Origin: Adiantum capillus-veneris
Taxonomy: Eukaryota > Streptophyta > Polypodiopsida > Polypodiales > Pteridaceae
NCBI GenBank assembly: GCA_014529385.2
Contig: CM043961.1
Location: forward strand, 12,999,978-13,063,977
Length of the DNA stretch: 64,000 bases
Reading direction: 5' to 3'
A model generated the notes under the pieces. That model did no database searches. It was not told the origin of the DNA and saw only the letters and a program-made list of their open reading frames with translations. Of the stretch, positions 23,995 to 36,131 are shown piece by piece (position 1 is the stretch's first letter; the number at the start of each line of letters is the position of its first letter). A program made the position numbers and the translations under genes.

Positions 23995-24439
23995 TCAGGA
24001 GGTGCAGTGAATGAAGTATTCACGTGCATTCTCTAAGGGCATAGGGTCTACGTTAGTCATGAATGGAGAATTTACTTCCCCACCCCCCTCATTTACATCA
24101 TTAGCTCCATGTTCGGAGCGAGTGGCTCTACTAAAGGTTTTCTTCAAGCGGCTAAGCACACTCGGCCCAGACCATGGGCTCATGGCATGCATGTCTTGGT
24201 TTGAGCTATCGGGACTAGGCATAAGGAAACCCCATGACGTCGTAGTCAAAGGAAGAGTCACTAGCCGCTATGTTCGAGTCTTGGTTTGTACTACCTTGGG
24301 TCCCCGCCGAGAGCCCGGAACCTAAGGTAGGTGGATATTGAGAACTCGCGTAAGTCAAAATTCTCTCTGGTTGCTGCGTCTCTAGCACACAACCAGAGCG
24401 CAGATGCATGCGCCTTTGGCACCCTACAAGAGTCGGCAA
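23995..24439 (-). pseudogene. N-terminal gag portion of the minus-strand gypsy element
   Basis: Frames at 24439-24215 (...RRMHLRSGCVLETQQPERIL) and 24261-23995 (SPWSGPSVLSRLKKTFSRATR) overlap and carry a degraded gag N-terminus. An M-x-L-R-S-G start is common in Tat/Athila-like gags. About 750 bp of leader separates it from the PBS. Confidence 0.6.
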
Positions 24440-25172
24440 ATAACCTCGAAGGTTAACCGCTTACTTTTTTGGGCGTCCATTTTCACTCGTTTTTTTTACG
24501 TTTTTAATGTTTTTTTAATGATCATATTTTTTATTAAAGTGTGTGATAGCTCAAAACGAGCGTATCACTCAGAGGGTCGCGGCGTGCTTATACAACACAA
24601 CGTTCGGTCACCTGAAGCTCCATTGGTCCTCAAAACATGATTTTTAGCTACATGTGAAGCTAAAATACGTAATTTTAAAGGACGACTGAGGCCTAAGCCT
24701 GAGTGTAAGCTTGGGCTTGGGTCTGGGCTTGGGTCTGGCCTTGGGTCTGGGAGATATTCCCGATCTCGGTCCTATGTTTAAAATTATTTTTATTTTTATG
24801 TTTTATTTAGTTTTTTTTTAATAAATTTGGGATAAGGTCGTCGCGGCCTGCCCGCGAGCACCACACGCACACTCTACCTACCTACTTACAACTAATACAC
24901 CTACTGTTACACACTAACACACTTCATTAGCTCTCACAGATCTACTTTCTACTTACTGTACATTACATTACACAGAACTAACAATTTTAATACTAAGACC
25001 TTATCATAGAGAAAACACAGTAACCTTTTATAACTTCATTAACAAAGCAATACACAATAGCAACACAAAATCCTTCTTCTCAACACACACACCCTTCTTC
25101 CCTACCTTTTCTACAATTGAAATTGCACCACAAAAGAAGCACAGAGTGCCATTCAAGCTTAGTGTATGGCAT
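24440..25172 (-). other. Untranslated leader of the minus-strand gypsy element
   Basis: No gene. It contains three imperfect GGGCTTGGGTCT units at about 24712-24750 and AT-rich stretches. It lies between the gag start and the PBS, so it is the element's leader. Confidence 0.6.
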
Positions 25173-25190
25173 TCCCTGGCAACGGCGCCA
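25173..25190 (-). other. Primer binding site of the minus-strand gypsy element
   Basis: On the minus strand it reads TGGCGCCGTTGCCAGGGA, the classic tRNA-complementary PBS of many plant Tat/Athila gypsy elements. It lies four bases inside the probable LTR edge (TGTGCGCG at 25195 on the + strand, i.e. ...CGCGCACA on the element strand). Confidence 0.88.
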
Positions 25191-25194
25191 AAAA

Positions 25195-25431
25195 TGTGCG
25201 CGTATGTCGCACGTGTCAATGCAAGGAACTTGCTGATACATTGTCTGCGAGCCACAAATGGCTCCAAGCACACAACAAGCCTAAACTAGTAAGCTCAAAG
25301 ATGGCGATGGTGTGTCACTCACCGCTCTAAGCTTGCTGTCGTGGAGGATTCCTCGCCGCGAAGAAGAGGAAGATGCCACTATGTCGTCCTCAACCACCTT
25401 GCCGCCATCGTGCCGCCACAATGCTCGATCG

Positions 25432-25513
<82 letters not shown>

Positions 25514-26150
25514 CTCGCATACACACACACACAAGGATATGAATAAGAAGAAGATGGAGATGGAGCAAGAGCACTCTTCAATTGCACAAATGAGAGAATG
25601 AGTGAATTTTAGGTTTAGTTGACTTTTATATGAGCTCGCCCCATTCACACTTGGGTGCCCATGCTTAGCAAACTAATCCCTTGAATGTTCCAGTTAGAGT
25701 GCGCCTCTCATCGGAGATCACTCTTACCCTTTTCCTATTGGACCGACAAGCCCGGTACCTGACTCTACCAAGTAAATAATACAACGTTCATCGTAGGTGA
25801 TAGGGTTTCCGTGAGCCATGAGGGTTAACACTTGGCAAGACACTTGGGATAGCATTCACCCCGAGAGGGGATAGCCAAACGTTTGTCTCCTATCCAATGG
25901 CATTGGGGGATGCAGATCAAGCATATATTTGTCAACTAAGCAAGGCTTTCCCTCCCACCTCCCCTTGGGAAGACAACGAATGCCAAATCTTGCTCAAGGC
26001 AGCTCTACTTGGCTCCTATTTTGTGGCAACTCTTGGTTTGGCTCAGCGTCAAGACTAGCAGGGGTGCTTGCGTCAATGGCAACGTCGGGTCACCCTTCGA
26101 AGGTGCGGGGCTCTCCTTGAAAGCAGGGATTTCACTGATGTGATCATAAT
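25195..26150 (-). repeat. Probable 5' LTR of the minus-strand gypsy element (outer edge not resolved)
   Basis: The inner edge is set by the PBS. The outer edge could not be found, because no second LTR copy was recognised in the window. A (TC)n(AC)n microsatellite lies at about 25434-25533. No gene is seen; the text up to 26617 could still belong to the LTR. Confidence 0.5.
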
Positions 26151-26809
26151 CGTGTGATTACATTAATAAAGTGAGTAATTATACATGAAAAAGATGTGAT
26201 TATGCTAATTATTAACGTGATTTCCATGGTAACCTGTAGAAACCACTAGAGCCGGTAACCTCGGCGGGCCTTTCTACACCCCATCGGGCTTTTATATTTT
26301 CTCGGTGTGCTAAATTGTATATAGGAAAACCTCTACTAACTTTGACACTTTGACTAGGAAAATCCCTACTAGGAAGTATATCCGAGCACCATGTACAATT
26401 ATCTCCTTGTGAATTGACCTAAGGTTACAGAGTAACAAGTCCTTTTTCTGGGCTGAGCGTGATTCTTAATACAGTAACCACTTCTAAAAATAAATAAATA
26501 TTTCATCAAAGACAAAGGTACGATGCCAAAACAATTGAATCGTTGGAGAGTCATGCTCATTGTGACAAATCCAATGGTCCATAAAAGGGATGGCGTTGGT
26601 TTTAAAAGATGAGCATAGTCAAGGGTTGGATGCCCTATACCAGTGTACTGGATATATAAAGATCCTTGAAGTCTTGCAGTTTACACCATCATAGGGTTGA
26701 ATTGATATACATTGGCTTTGCACAATATGAGAGCTATAATCCTTAATTAGGTGAAAATAGCTTTTACATATTGAATTGGAAGCATAAGGGGCTTCAATCC
26801 TTCGTTGGG

Positions 26810-27210
26810 TACAAGTAGTCCTCAATTGTGTAATTGTATTGAAGATTTCATAGCCTTGTTTTATGCATTGGTTTAGATAGGGAGTGCGTTGTGTATTATG
26901 AAAGATTGTCAATGCTTGAGATGTTCAATCATAGATATTATTGCTTTTATTTGTGTTTTGCAAATAATTATCATCGTTTCAATGTATAAGTTGATTATTC
27001 TTTGTAGCATGTGAAAATAGTTGAGTAAATTAATAAACCCGAAACCTCTATATATACGAAGAATGTGAAGTTTTTAGATGTGTTTAATTGTCTGCAAATC
27101 AAAGAGGATGTATAACTAATCCTCATATTTATAATTGCATTGACAAATTCATAGCGTTGTTGTATGCATGATGTGAGGTAGAGAGTGCATTGCAATGTGT
27201 ATATTTTCTC
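26810..27210 (+). repeat. Diverged tandem duplication upstream of the hAT remnant
   Basis: Segments at about 26810-26915 and 27105-27210 align with roughly one mismatch in four. Shared text includes AATCCTCA, ATTGTATTGA.GA.TTCATA, GC.TTGTT.TATGCAT and TAGAGAGTGC.TTG. The interval 26151-26809 holds no gene. Confidence 0.55.
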
Positions 27211-27263
27211 ACAACATATGTGGTCGATGTGTGGATTGACAAAAGTGCATTGCAAATCCCACA

Positions 27264-29020
27264 ATGTGTAAATTTGATTGCTTTCTTAATGAAGGTTTTT
27301 CAAATATAAATTGGAAGGAAAGGCAAAGGAAAAAAAATCCCCCTTGCAAAGAGTGGAAGTTTAACCATAACGTACATGGTCAGTATGTGGAGGGGCAATG
27401 TAAATTTTGTTGCACCACAAAATCAGGCGGGGCATCACGTATTAGGGACCATTTTTTGGGTAGCCTTACAAAGAATTGTTGCACATACGATCATTCTTGG
27501 GTGCTTGCAATTGAAAAGCATGTGAGAGAAGAGCTCGTCAAGAAAGGTTGCAAGAGACATCGGATACAGAAATCTATTATGGATGCATGTCAAGAGTAGA
27601 TAGACTTAAATATCAATCATGATAATCATGTGGTGACACAACCAATCATGTAGAACAACCTATGCAAGGAGAGAAAATGCCAAGTAATGTTCCTTTTAAG
27701 CACCAGGATGGACTTGGGCAAATGAGTCAAAAATCATTTCATCAAAGATTTCAAATGCGGTTGCTAGAAGAAGCACAAAATGCACTCGCCATAACAATTT
27801 TTTTCACTAGGAATTCTTTAGTCATGGGTAGACACCAATCATTGGAAACATGCATGGAAGAAATCGGTGAGTTCAGCCAAGGATTTTTAGCCCCTTCATA
27901 TCACACAATACAAAATGATCTCTTGGAGAAATGTTACATCAAAGTCAAAGAGCGTGTTTCCAAAATAATTCTTGGGAATATATCACTTTCAAGATGCACA
28001 ATTGTCAGTGACCGAAGACCACTGATCAATGTGATGCTAGTTTGTCCAAGGGGAGAAACATTCATAAAATACGGTTGAAAGTTCTGGTGCAATTAAAAGT
28101 GGAAAATACACATATGAGGTCTTGATTAATGTGATTAACACTTTCAACTACACAGTTTTTTACGAATGGCAACTTGAGCAGACCAAAAAGTGAAAGATAA
28201 AATTACTTGTTTACATGGATCCATAAACAAGACTACTTGGTCGACAGTTGTAATGGATGCATACCATGTAATGATGTCCGTTATATTTGCAATATGGAAC
28301 CTTGATCAGAAGGCACCAAATATAGGCAAAGTGTGGATGACCTGGTGGTCAGTCCAACAAAGTCTGAAAAATCCTAAGGAGTTAAAAGAGTCCATAGTAG
28401 AGAAGGAGTGGCGAATACCATTCTCTACAAAACAATGGATAATTTTGTCTAAGTACTTTCATGTAAGGTGGAAGAGTACTCATAGTCCACTCCATACTGT
28501 GGCTTACATGCTTGATCTAGGGTATTGGAATTTAGACTTGATGTCAAATACATAGGTGGTCAACAATTTCTATCATGTAGTCAATACGTTCCACTCCAAT
28601 GTTCATGATCAAATTGATTGTATCAAAGAAATGAGTGCATTCAGGCTGAAACAAGGACCTTTTGCAAATGATTTTGTATTGTCAATGAAAAAAGAGCAAC
28701 TTGCATGGAAGTGGTGGATGATGAATGGTGGGGAACATTACTCGATCTCCTACGCCCTCTTGCAATGAAATTTTTGGTGCATTGCAGCAAATTCAAGCTC
28801 AGAGAGAAACTGGAGTATACAAGTATGTTCATAGCACTATTCAAAATAGATTAGTGGCAGGCAAAGTAAAAAAAAAATAGTTTACATATTTTGCAAATGA
28901 AAAGATATTGCATCACATCAAAAGTGTTGTCTACGAGAAAGAAATGCCTAGTTGGGTATATGATTGTCAAAATGAAGTGAATATGAGTTCAATGTCAGTG
29001 TATCTCAATGCACTGTAGAC
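27264..29020 (+). pseudogene. hAT-family transposase remnant (BED finger, DUF659, C-terminal dimerisation motif)
   Basis: The frame 27264-27599 has a BED-type zinc finger: CKEWKFNHNVHGQYVEGQCK, then CKFC with GGASRIRDHFLG. The frame 27662-28078 matches the DUF659 region of plant hAT transposases: NALAITIFFTRNSLVMG, ETCMEEIGEFSQGFLAPSYH and SRCTIVSDRRPLINVMLVCP. After many breaks, 28690-28860 gives WKWWMMNGGE and SSSERNWS, the hallmark of the hAT dimerisation domain. Catalytic aspartates cannot be placed in an open frame. Stops and frameshifts are numerous and terminal inverted repeats were not found, so this is an old, dead cut-and-paste transposon copy. Confidence 0.82.
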
Positions 29021-29385
29021 AAAATCGAAGAGAACCTCGCAATAGTTGTGGAAGTTTAGATACAGGCAAACCAATAATACTCAGACAATAACTACATAGA
29101 TTCAACATAACTTGAGCAAAGAATCAAGATTGCAATTATGAAATTCAAGAGCTTGTAAATTCAATGTGTTTTGATTATATATAATGCTTCTTAGAAGCAA
29201 AATTACAATGTTTGTTGTCATCAAATGTTGTGTTCTGAGTGTATTTCTTCATTACTAAAAAGAGTTCTAATAGCACTAGGGGTTTCTTGGTGAGCTTGCT
29301 TGAATTTATACTCGTATGCCATTTCAAACATATTATATACCCCTTGTGGAATCTCTTGAGAACAAATTCCACATCGCATATCAGT

Positions 29386-31419
29386 CTATGTTAATTGAAT
29401 CAAGCACAATAGGTGATAATAATGGCCACATGCCCATGTATAGTATCCACTCCATCTGTCAAAATTCTTGTAGCACAATGGGCACCGAGAAGATGAAGAT
29501 GCATCTGACTGTGATGCGAGAACTAACTTTGGATGCCAAACAAGGTGACTGATGTGTGTCCCTTGTACGGTGGAGGATTCACTCATTGTGTCAAATTTTG
29601 AATATTCTGGCTTAAGTGATGAATAACTTTTTCCATTCGGGCCTGGGATGCTTGAGGTGTTTGGGTTACTTCAAGAAATCGTGTTATTTCTGCATCTTTC
29701 TCTGCCAGCTATGTCATCAAAATATCTTTCTCCTTTTTCAAATTTAGATCAGCACATTCAACTATCAGTATCAGCTCCTCCTGTGTGAATGTGACACAAC
29801 TCTCTCTTATATCATGGGTGGCCGCAGTTGTCTCTTTTTGAGGAAAATTTTACTGGTTGTTGCTGGACAAAATGTACATATAACATTTTTGCAAAATATA
29901 GCGCACAATCTGCATTGTGTAATGGATGGCCAAAAACCTCCAAGTAGATTCTCTCAGTGTTATCTTTTATTTCTTTATGCAACCACCTTGAAATTTTCCA
30001 CCATCCTTTCTTTATCTCCACGTCTTCACATGGCCATATTGTTTTAATCATATCCTTTGTCACTTCTTTATTGATGTCTTTCCATTTTTGCTTGATTTGG
30101 ATTTTCCCATTTCAATAGTCAACGAGCTGTGCGCATTGCTTGTTGTGCCGACATACCGTGCACTAGAGATTTCATGCGTTGAAAAGAATTAATAGCCAAT
30201 CTTTGTTGATCTACTGGCACCATTTGTGTACCACATGCTTGCTCTTCATCAATATTGGTATCTTAGAATTGCAATTTCCACATAGATAAATATTAAATAT
30301 CTTGGACAAAAATTTGTACTCTTGACTAAAGACAATTGATCCAAATATACTTCAAGTGATGTGAACAACAATATTACAATTGAATAAAGAAAATTGATTC
30401 AAATACTTCAAGTGACGCAAACAACAATATCACAATTGACTAAAGACAATTGATCCAAATATACTTCAAGTGATGTGAACCACAACATCAAATTGATATT
30501 CAAATAAAGTACCCAGATGGCAAGTCAATAGCAATTTACAAAATGTTCAAGCCGGATAGAAAGACAACGTAAGTTTAATGAGCGATCGCTGAATAGGATT
30601 ATGGTTTGTCTTTAAATGCTCTTTAAAGAATAAAACAATATCGCATGCATTCTTCTAGCTTCGTGCTCTCTTAATTTCATCCAAGTGACCACTTTTTGCT
30701 AAATATCTCTCATAGCATCTTGGTCAGGGTGGTAAAATACTTCTTCTGGGAAGTACACTTTTCTAGCTGCACTCCAAAAGTCTACTAACATATCGTATAG
30801 AAAATCACAACTTTGGGCCGTGCAGTCTCTATCTCTAATAATCGTTGATTTATCGATGGAAAATTCCTCCATCCGTATTGAAGCATGTGCATGCAACACC
30901 TGGATACTCCTTGCGCAAACGACATGCTACACATCATATCTCCCAAGTTGCCCCCATTGTAGTATGGGAAGACTGTGATCCAGGGGGCCTTGGTGGTAAC
31001 TCCAATCCATCTAACAATGGAGGAGTGAAGTGTTTGCATGCCTTCCTCTGTCCGGAAGCTATCAATTTTGCTTATGCCCCTCCCTTGTAGCATTTTTCTA
31101 CATACGTGATATGCTCTAGAAAGAAGGAAATGATTTTAATGGTGTATAATGTGAATACACCAAAAGAGCTTGCTCCAATCCTCACACCTTCTACCAAGGC
31201 TTTGTGAGGAATGAAGCTTTGATGTGCACACTTGGCATTCAACATTGTGCACATGATTGTGCCGGTTTGACTGGCATCTGATCGACCACCGGTGGCCCCT
31301 TGTGCATCTTCCGTCATCTTGAGTAGCTTGGGTAAAGTGGACTGGTCTTGAGCTTTAACCCGCTTCATCTTTATCTTTTGCTCCTCCCATTGTTTATCCC
31401 ACTGCTCTATTTTCACCAT
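29386..31419 (-). pseudogene. Unidentified decayed coding region ending in a RING-like finger
   Basis: A series of minus-strand frames reads like one broken protein. 31419-31072 begins VKIEQWDKQWEEQKIKMKRV and continues QTGTIMCTMLNAKCAHQSFI. 31093-30785 has RWIGVTTKAPWITVFPYYNG, and 30899-30699 has LVDFWSAARKVYFPEEVFYH. 30063-29812 has KGWWKISRWLHKEIKDNTER and IYLEVFGHPLHNADCALYF. 29586-29386 ends in RCPLCYKNFDRWSGYYTWAC, GHYYHLLCLIQL. The last piece fits a RING-like zinc pattern (C-x2-C ... C-x-H-x2-H-x2-C). I do not recognise the family. It lies between the hAT remnant and a gypsy element, so a transposon or multicopy origin is plausible. Confidence 0.5.
30320..30495 (+). repeat. Three-unit tandem repeat, ~56-58 bp period
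   Basis: Units share TTGACTAAAGACAATTGATC, CAAATATACTTCAAGTGATG and TGAACAACAATAT, with small differences in the middle unit. They interrupt the decayed minus-strand coding region. Confidence 0.85.
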
Positions 31420-31429
31420 ATCTCAGCAT

Positions 31430-33480
31430 AGGTGTGGAAGAAGTGGTCAATATGCTAAGTGAAGACTTGACTAAGCAGGAGAAAGAGAGCTATGTCTAGT
31501 TGTGTGCCTCCTTTCCAAATTTGTTTGCGACGAAGTACAAAGATCTCCGAGGAGCAAAGGGTGTTGAGCACAACATAATTCTCAAGGAAGGATACAAGCC
31601 TAAAGCACAAAAGTTAAGAAGGTTGGGTGAAATTCAAAAGGAAGCCCTTTGGGGCAGGAGATCAATCAACTTTTGGATGTAGGTATTGTATACCCTGTGA
31701 AGGAATCTGAGTGGGTTTCCTTGGTGGTTATCACTCCTAAGAATAATGGGAAGTGGTGGGTGTGCATTGACTACAAGCCATTGAATGCGGCGACCAAAAG
31801 GAATCACTACTCGTTACCATTTTAGGATGATATCCTAAACCAAGTAGCTGGCCATGATGCATAAGCCATTGAATGCGGCGACCAAAAAGAATCACTACTC
31901 GTTACCATTTTAGGATCATATCCTAAACCAAGTAGCTAGCCACAAGAGGTACTCTATCATGGATGTGTTTTTGGGGTATTTTCAAATAGGGATTTCTTTT
32001 AAAGACCTGTTGAAAACGACATTTATCTCTCCATGAGCATATTTTTCCTATCGCAGGATGCCATTTGGGTTGGTGAATGCCTATGCCACCTTTCACGATT
32101 GGATGAATAGGGTATTTGGTCCCTACTTGAACATGTTTATTAGGGTTTTCATGGACAACATAGTTTGCTATATAGCTCAAGGGGGATCATTTGTCAAAGT
32201 TGGGCTATGTTTTCAAAGACTTGATGAAGAATGAATCCAATTGAACCCCAAGAAGTGCAAGCTAGCACAACCTCAAGCATCATTATTGGGCCATATGGGG
32301 TCAGAAAATGGAATTGAGGCGCATCCGGAAAAGGTTAAGGCTCTAGTCCTAATGGATCTTCCTTCCAATGCTCTAGATTTGGCATTGTTTGTGCATAAAT
32401 TGAAGTATATATCAAGGTTTTTTTGGATGGTGTCATAATATGTATTACCCCTTCAAAAGAGGGCATAGTAGGTGCATGGTTTTGAATGGATGAAGAAGCT
32501 CAAGAAGCTTTTAACAAGGTGAAGAAAATTTTGTGCTCGCTACCGATGGTGTGTCCACCCAATCGAGAAGATGATTTTTATGTTTCCATGACGGTAGGCA
32601 CGATGACTATTGGGGCGGTGTTGCTGTAAAAGGTGGGAAGAAGCTATAAGCCTATTTAGTTTGAAAGCAAAGTAATAAGCCCTAGAGAGGCAACCTACAC
32701 TGAAGCGAAGCAGTGGGTCATGGCCTTAGTTTTTGCCTGTAGGAAGTTCAAGGTGTATCCTATTGTGCGAAAGTTTTATATATCGCGACAGCTAACAATT
32801 TATTGCCTAAAGTGGTGTTACACCTAAAGCCAAGGAAGCGGATTATGAAATGGGTGATAGAGATGCAAGAATTTGAGTTTGAGTTCAAGGTCAACCATCA
32901 CTTGGTGGATGTTTTGGTCAGCAAATTCGTTGACTTGCCCATCAATCCAAGAGTGGTATGACATGAAGCTCAAGAGGAACCTGATTTAGTGGAAGATTTT
33001 ACCATGTGGTTTGATGGTGTGTATAGGAGGGTGATACAGAAAGCAAGTGGAGGTGTGGTGATATGGGGATCCACACAGTAGTGTGATTGTTTTGAGGTCT
33101 TATGACTTGGAGTATGTTCATACCAATAATGAGGCAGACTATCTCACTTTGCACTTGGGATTGAAGCAGTGTGTCAGGTTTGGTATCTTTAGATTGGTGG
33201 TAAAGGGTGATGCTTTATTGGTCATCAAACAACTGTTGGACCAATGGCAGGTGAAATGGGATATGTTGAAGCATTAGTTCTATTCCATTAAGAAGTTGCT
33301 AAATTTTTTTGAAGAGGTTCAATTCAAGCATGTTAAAAGGGAGAAAAACCAAGAAGTGGATCAGCTTGCAAGCAGCAGAGTACAAGTGCAGGTTATAGGT
33401 ATATATGTGGCCCCATCCACTTATGCAGGCCGTGAGATTTCAAAGGAGATTGAGGAATTTTTTAGCACAGCCCAGTGTTT
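31430..33480 (+). pseudogene. Tat-type gypsy pol: RT, RNase H and second archaeal-type RNase H
   Basis: Plus-strand gypsy pol. The RT part reads [82 protein letters not shown] and MDNIVCY (the FxDD site is degraded). The connection domain (NPKKCKLAQPQASLLGHMGS) follows, then a first RNase H (SREATYTEAKQWVMALVFAC, RKFKVYPIVRKF). Next comes a second, archaeal-type RNase H: MWFDGVYRR...ASGGVVIWG, NNEADYLTLHLGLKQCVRFG, LVVKGDALLVIKQLLDQWQV and FKHVKREKNQEVDQLAS. A dual RNase H is a known mark of the plant Tat lineage. Many stops and frameshifts are present, and no integrase follows. Confidence 0.88.
31775..31946 (+). repeat. Direct tandem duplication (88-bp period) inside the RT
   Basis: AAGCCATTGAATGCGGCGAC through CAAGTAGCTGGCCA at 31775-31853 recurs at 31863-31941 with about three changes. 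This repeats the RT segment KPLNAATKRNHYSLPF. It is a post-insertion slippage or unequal-exchange event. Confidence 0.9.
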
Positions 33481-34763
33481 ATAAAGGTTGTCCAAGCTGT
33501 AGAAATGGAGGATAGTGTAGAATTCTTGTAAATTTACATTGATAGGGGAGGATCTAATGGCCTATGGACCGTGAAAGACTGCTTTTGGCATGTACAAAGT
33601 AGTGTTATATGCATGGTTATATGTACAAAAATAGGTAAATGCATGCATTTGAGAGCTTTGCAAAGTGGTTTCAAGTTTAAAAAATGATGCGACATGTACA
33701 CATTATAAATAGTCATGTTGGTGTGCCGACAGTCGGCCACATGTACGTGCCTGGACAAGTATAGGAGCCATGGAGGTGGTCTTGAGTGGATCTTTTTGGC
33801 TCTAGAGAATTTTTTTGAGCTTTTTAGAATTTGTCGCCTGATATGTAGCAGTGCACGAACCGCCCTAGAAGTGGCCAAAACTGGAATGTGGGCATGTGGC
33901 AATTAATTTTGTGTTTCAAGGACCAAGCCTACAAAATTTGGTGGATTTTGGAGTCCGTTTGGTATTTTTCCCACGAAAAAATGCTCACCAAGGGTCAAAA
34001 CTGGCCAAAATTAGGCTTAAAAAGGTCAAAAAATGGTCCAAAACGGTGTGAAACGGCTTAAAATTGCCACATCACTCACGGTGCTGTGATTGGTTAGGCT
34101 GAAGGAGAACTTTTGAAGCCAATTCTCAGCACTTTCACCTCTCTGTGTGTGGGAGGAAGCAGGGTTTACAAGTGGTCTGGGGCAGCCCGTCGCATTCGCA
34201 CCCTGTTTTCGAGTGTGTGGAGGAATGAATGAGAGATTTCTCTCTTCAATTTTGCACTTGGGAGAGTCTATGGAAGTTTTGAGATTTCCATGGATATGTG
34301 TGTGAGAGTAATTGAGGGAAGAAGGTGTGTCTTCCTGCAAAACTATGCGACCATGTATCAGTGCTATTAGGGTTGTGGCTACTCCAGAGAGTCCAACAGA
34401 GTGGAGTTTGGTGAAGCTTTTTCAATGGTTTGAGAGAGTACTTTTGTGGCTGTATTTTTTGAGATTTTGATGGATTTTGTTGTATCTTTTAGTCACCATC
34501 AAGTGTGATTTCAAGCGTTGATCAACTCGACTCACCTTGTCTGCGCAGAGGCAAGGGCTTGTAGATCGACTCGACTCACCTTGTCTGCGCACAGGCAAGG
34601 GCTTGTAGATCGAGGTGTTTGGAGTTTGAATAAGGATTGTGGGGAGGATTTTACTTGATCTCTTGAGCGGCGGTGTGTGTGGTGCGGAATATAAGTAAAT
34701 TCCTTGTGTTTTTCTAAGGTGTCGAGGTGTGTGAGTGTGTGCATGGTGTCTTTTGCTCCATCA
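33481..34763 (+). repeat. LTR-like region of the Tat element (left edge uncertain)
   Basis: Non-coding DNA between the second RNase H and a PBS. The right edge is set by the PBS (…CCATCA at 34758-34763, five bases before it). A purine-rich phrase GATAGGGGAGGAT at 33541-33553 could be a PPT, which would put the left LTR edge shortly after it. Inside are a 44-bp tandem pair at 34521-34608 and promoter-like AT-rich text. No other copy is in the window to prove LTR identity. Confidence 0.5.
34521..34608 (+). repeat. 44-bp tandem pair
   Basis: ATC.ACTCGACTCACCTTGT, CTGCGCA.AGGCAAGGGCTT and GTAG occur twice in a row with two mismatches, within the LTR-like region. Confidence 0.92.
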
Positions 34764-34768
34764 TTCTT

Positions 34769-34786
34769 TGGCAATCCTGCTGGGGA
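34769..34786 (+). other. Probable PBS of the plus-strand Tat element
   Basis: TGGCAATCCTGCTGGGGA starts with TGG (pairing with tRNA CCA) and resembles the TGGCGACTC.GCTGGGGA type used by Tat/Ogre elements, with a few changes. A gag frame begins 145 bp downstream. Confidence 0.65.
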
Positions 34787-34930
34787 GTGGAATTTTTTTG
34801 GTTGTGCATTTAGGTGAAGCGATTTTGCTATGAATTTTGAATATCGTTGAAGAAAAGTGGTGGTTTGGTTGAGGCAAAAACTTCAAATTTTGTGGAGTTA
34901 CTCACGTAAGCGAGAAGCGACTTTGAAGGG

Positions 34931-35981
34931 ATGGCATATAGTCAACGAGTGTTCATAGGGAAAGAGGATGTGAAAGACTCGATTGTTGACTTCGAGTGGC
35001 ATGCGCTTGGTATGGACATTGTGAGTGATGAAGCAAAGCTTCATGTATTTCCTCTTGCACTCAAAGGAGAATCTCAAGAGTGGTTCGAAGGTTTAAAGGA
35101 AGACAAAAGGCAAACATGGGAGCAAGTGAAGTAGGCAATTTTTGACAGGTTTGGTAAGAGACTAACATCGACAGAAGCAACAACAAAATCAAGAGGTCTG
35201 CAATAAGATGTTCATGCTAACTTTCAAGAATTTTTGCAACACTTAAAAGGGCTTTGAGTGCAATTGGAGGCGGCATCCCAAGTATCACCAATGGATTTCT
35301 TCAAAGTGCGTCCGTTTATGGATTATCTTCATCCAAGTGTAGGGGATAAGGTCATTCAAGAAGAGCCTACTACATTTGAAAGAGCTGTAAAAATCACATA
35401 GGCCAAGAGAAAAAAGATCAAGCAAAGGTGGGAGCAAGGTGTGACACATGTTGAGCCAGTGGTGGTGCAACCAATGGTTCCTATGGCATCGGATGATAGA
35501 GTGGAATGAATGGTTCAAGTTCAAGATCTCGACCCTATTTTGCAACCAGGGCTTTGCATGATCTTGCTAGTCAGTTGGAAGAATTACGGATTGACATAAT
35601 GGATAGAAACCAAAGAGAAGAGCGGCCAGCTGAGAGAGGCAGGGGACAAAGGCTACAAGGTAAATGCTACAATTGTGATGAAGAGGGTCAATAGGCTCCT
35701 AATTTTCTAGAACCACCAAGAGAGAGAGAGGAGGGATGTACCCTTTATATGGGCGTGGTCGAGGGAGAATAGAAGAAAATCATCAAGAGCGGGCACTACA
35801 ACCACCACCACTGCAAAAACAACCACAAGCGTTGTTGGCAAATGAAGAAGGTAGGGCTATCAACATCATTATCCTTGAGCATCAAGATGTGGATGTCTTG
35901 GCCAATAAGAGAGCCAAGCAAAGAGCAAGGAAACGGAAGGCTAAAGTAGAAGATCAACCAAAGAGCAGAAAGAGGCGATGA
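34931..35981 (+). pseudogene. Tat-element gag with degraded zinc knuckle
   Basis: The ATG at 34931 opens MAYSQRVFIGKEDVKDSIVD, then a capsid core (AKLHVFPLALKGESQEWFEG). A TAG at 35132-35134 follows QVK, and IFDRFGKRLTSTEATT continues in the same frame. After further breaks come MDFFKVRPFMDYLHPSVGDK and TFERAVKIT*AKRKKIKQRW. The frame 35506-35694 contains SQLEELRIDIMDRNQRE and a knuckle beginning KCYNCDEEGQ, which is cut by a TAG at 35692. Basic text (NKRAKQRARKRKAKVEDQPK) follows at about 35900. Capsid and nucleocapsid function is lost. Confidence 0.8.
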
Positions 35982-36131
35982 CGGAAAAAAATAGGTCCAA
36001 AAGATTACCTTCTTGGCCAAGGTGTCAAAGACTATGATATTGTTGACGACATACGAAATCAAAAGGCCAATAAATCTTTTGGTCAGTTGGTAGCTTTAAA
36101 TGCTAACTTGAGGAGGTAGTGGACTAGATGT

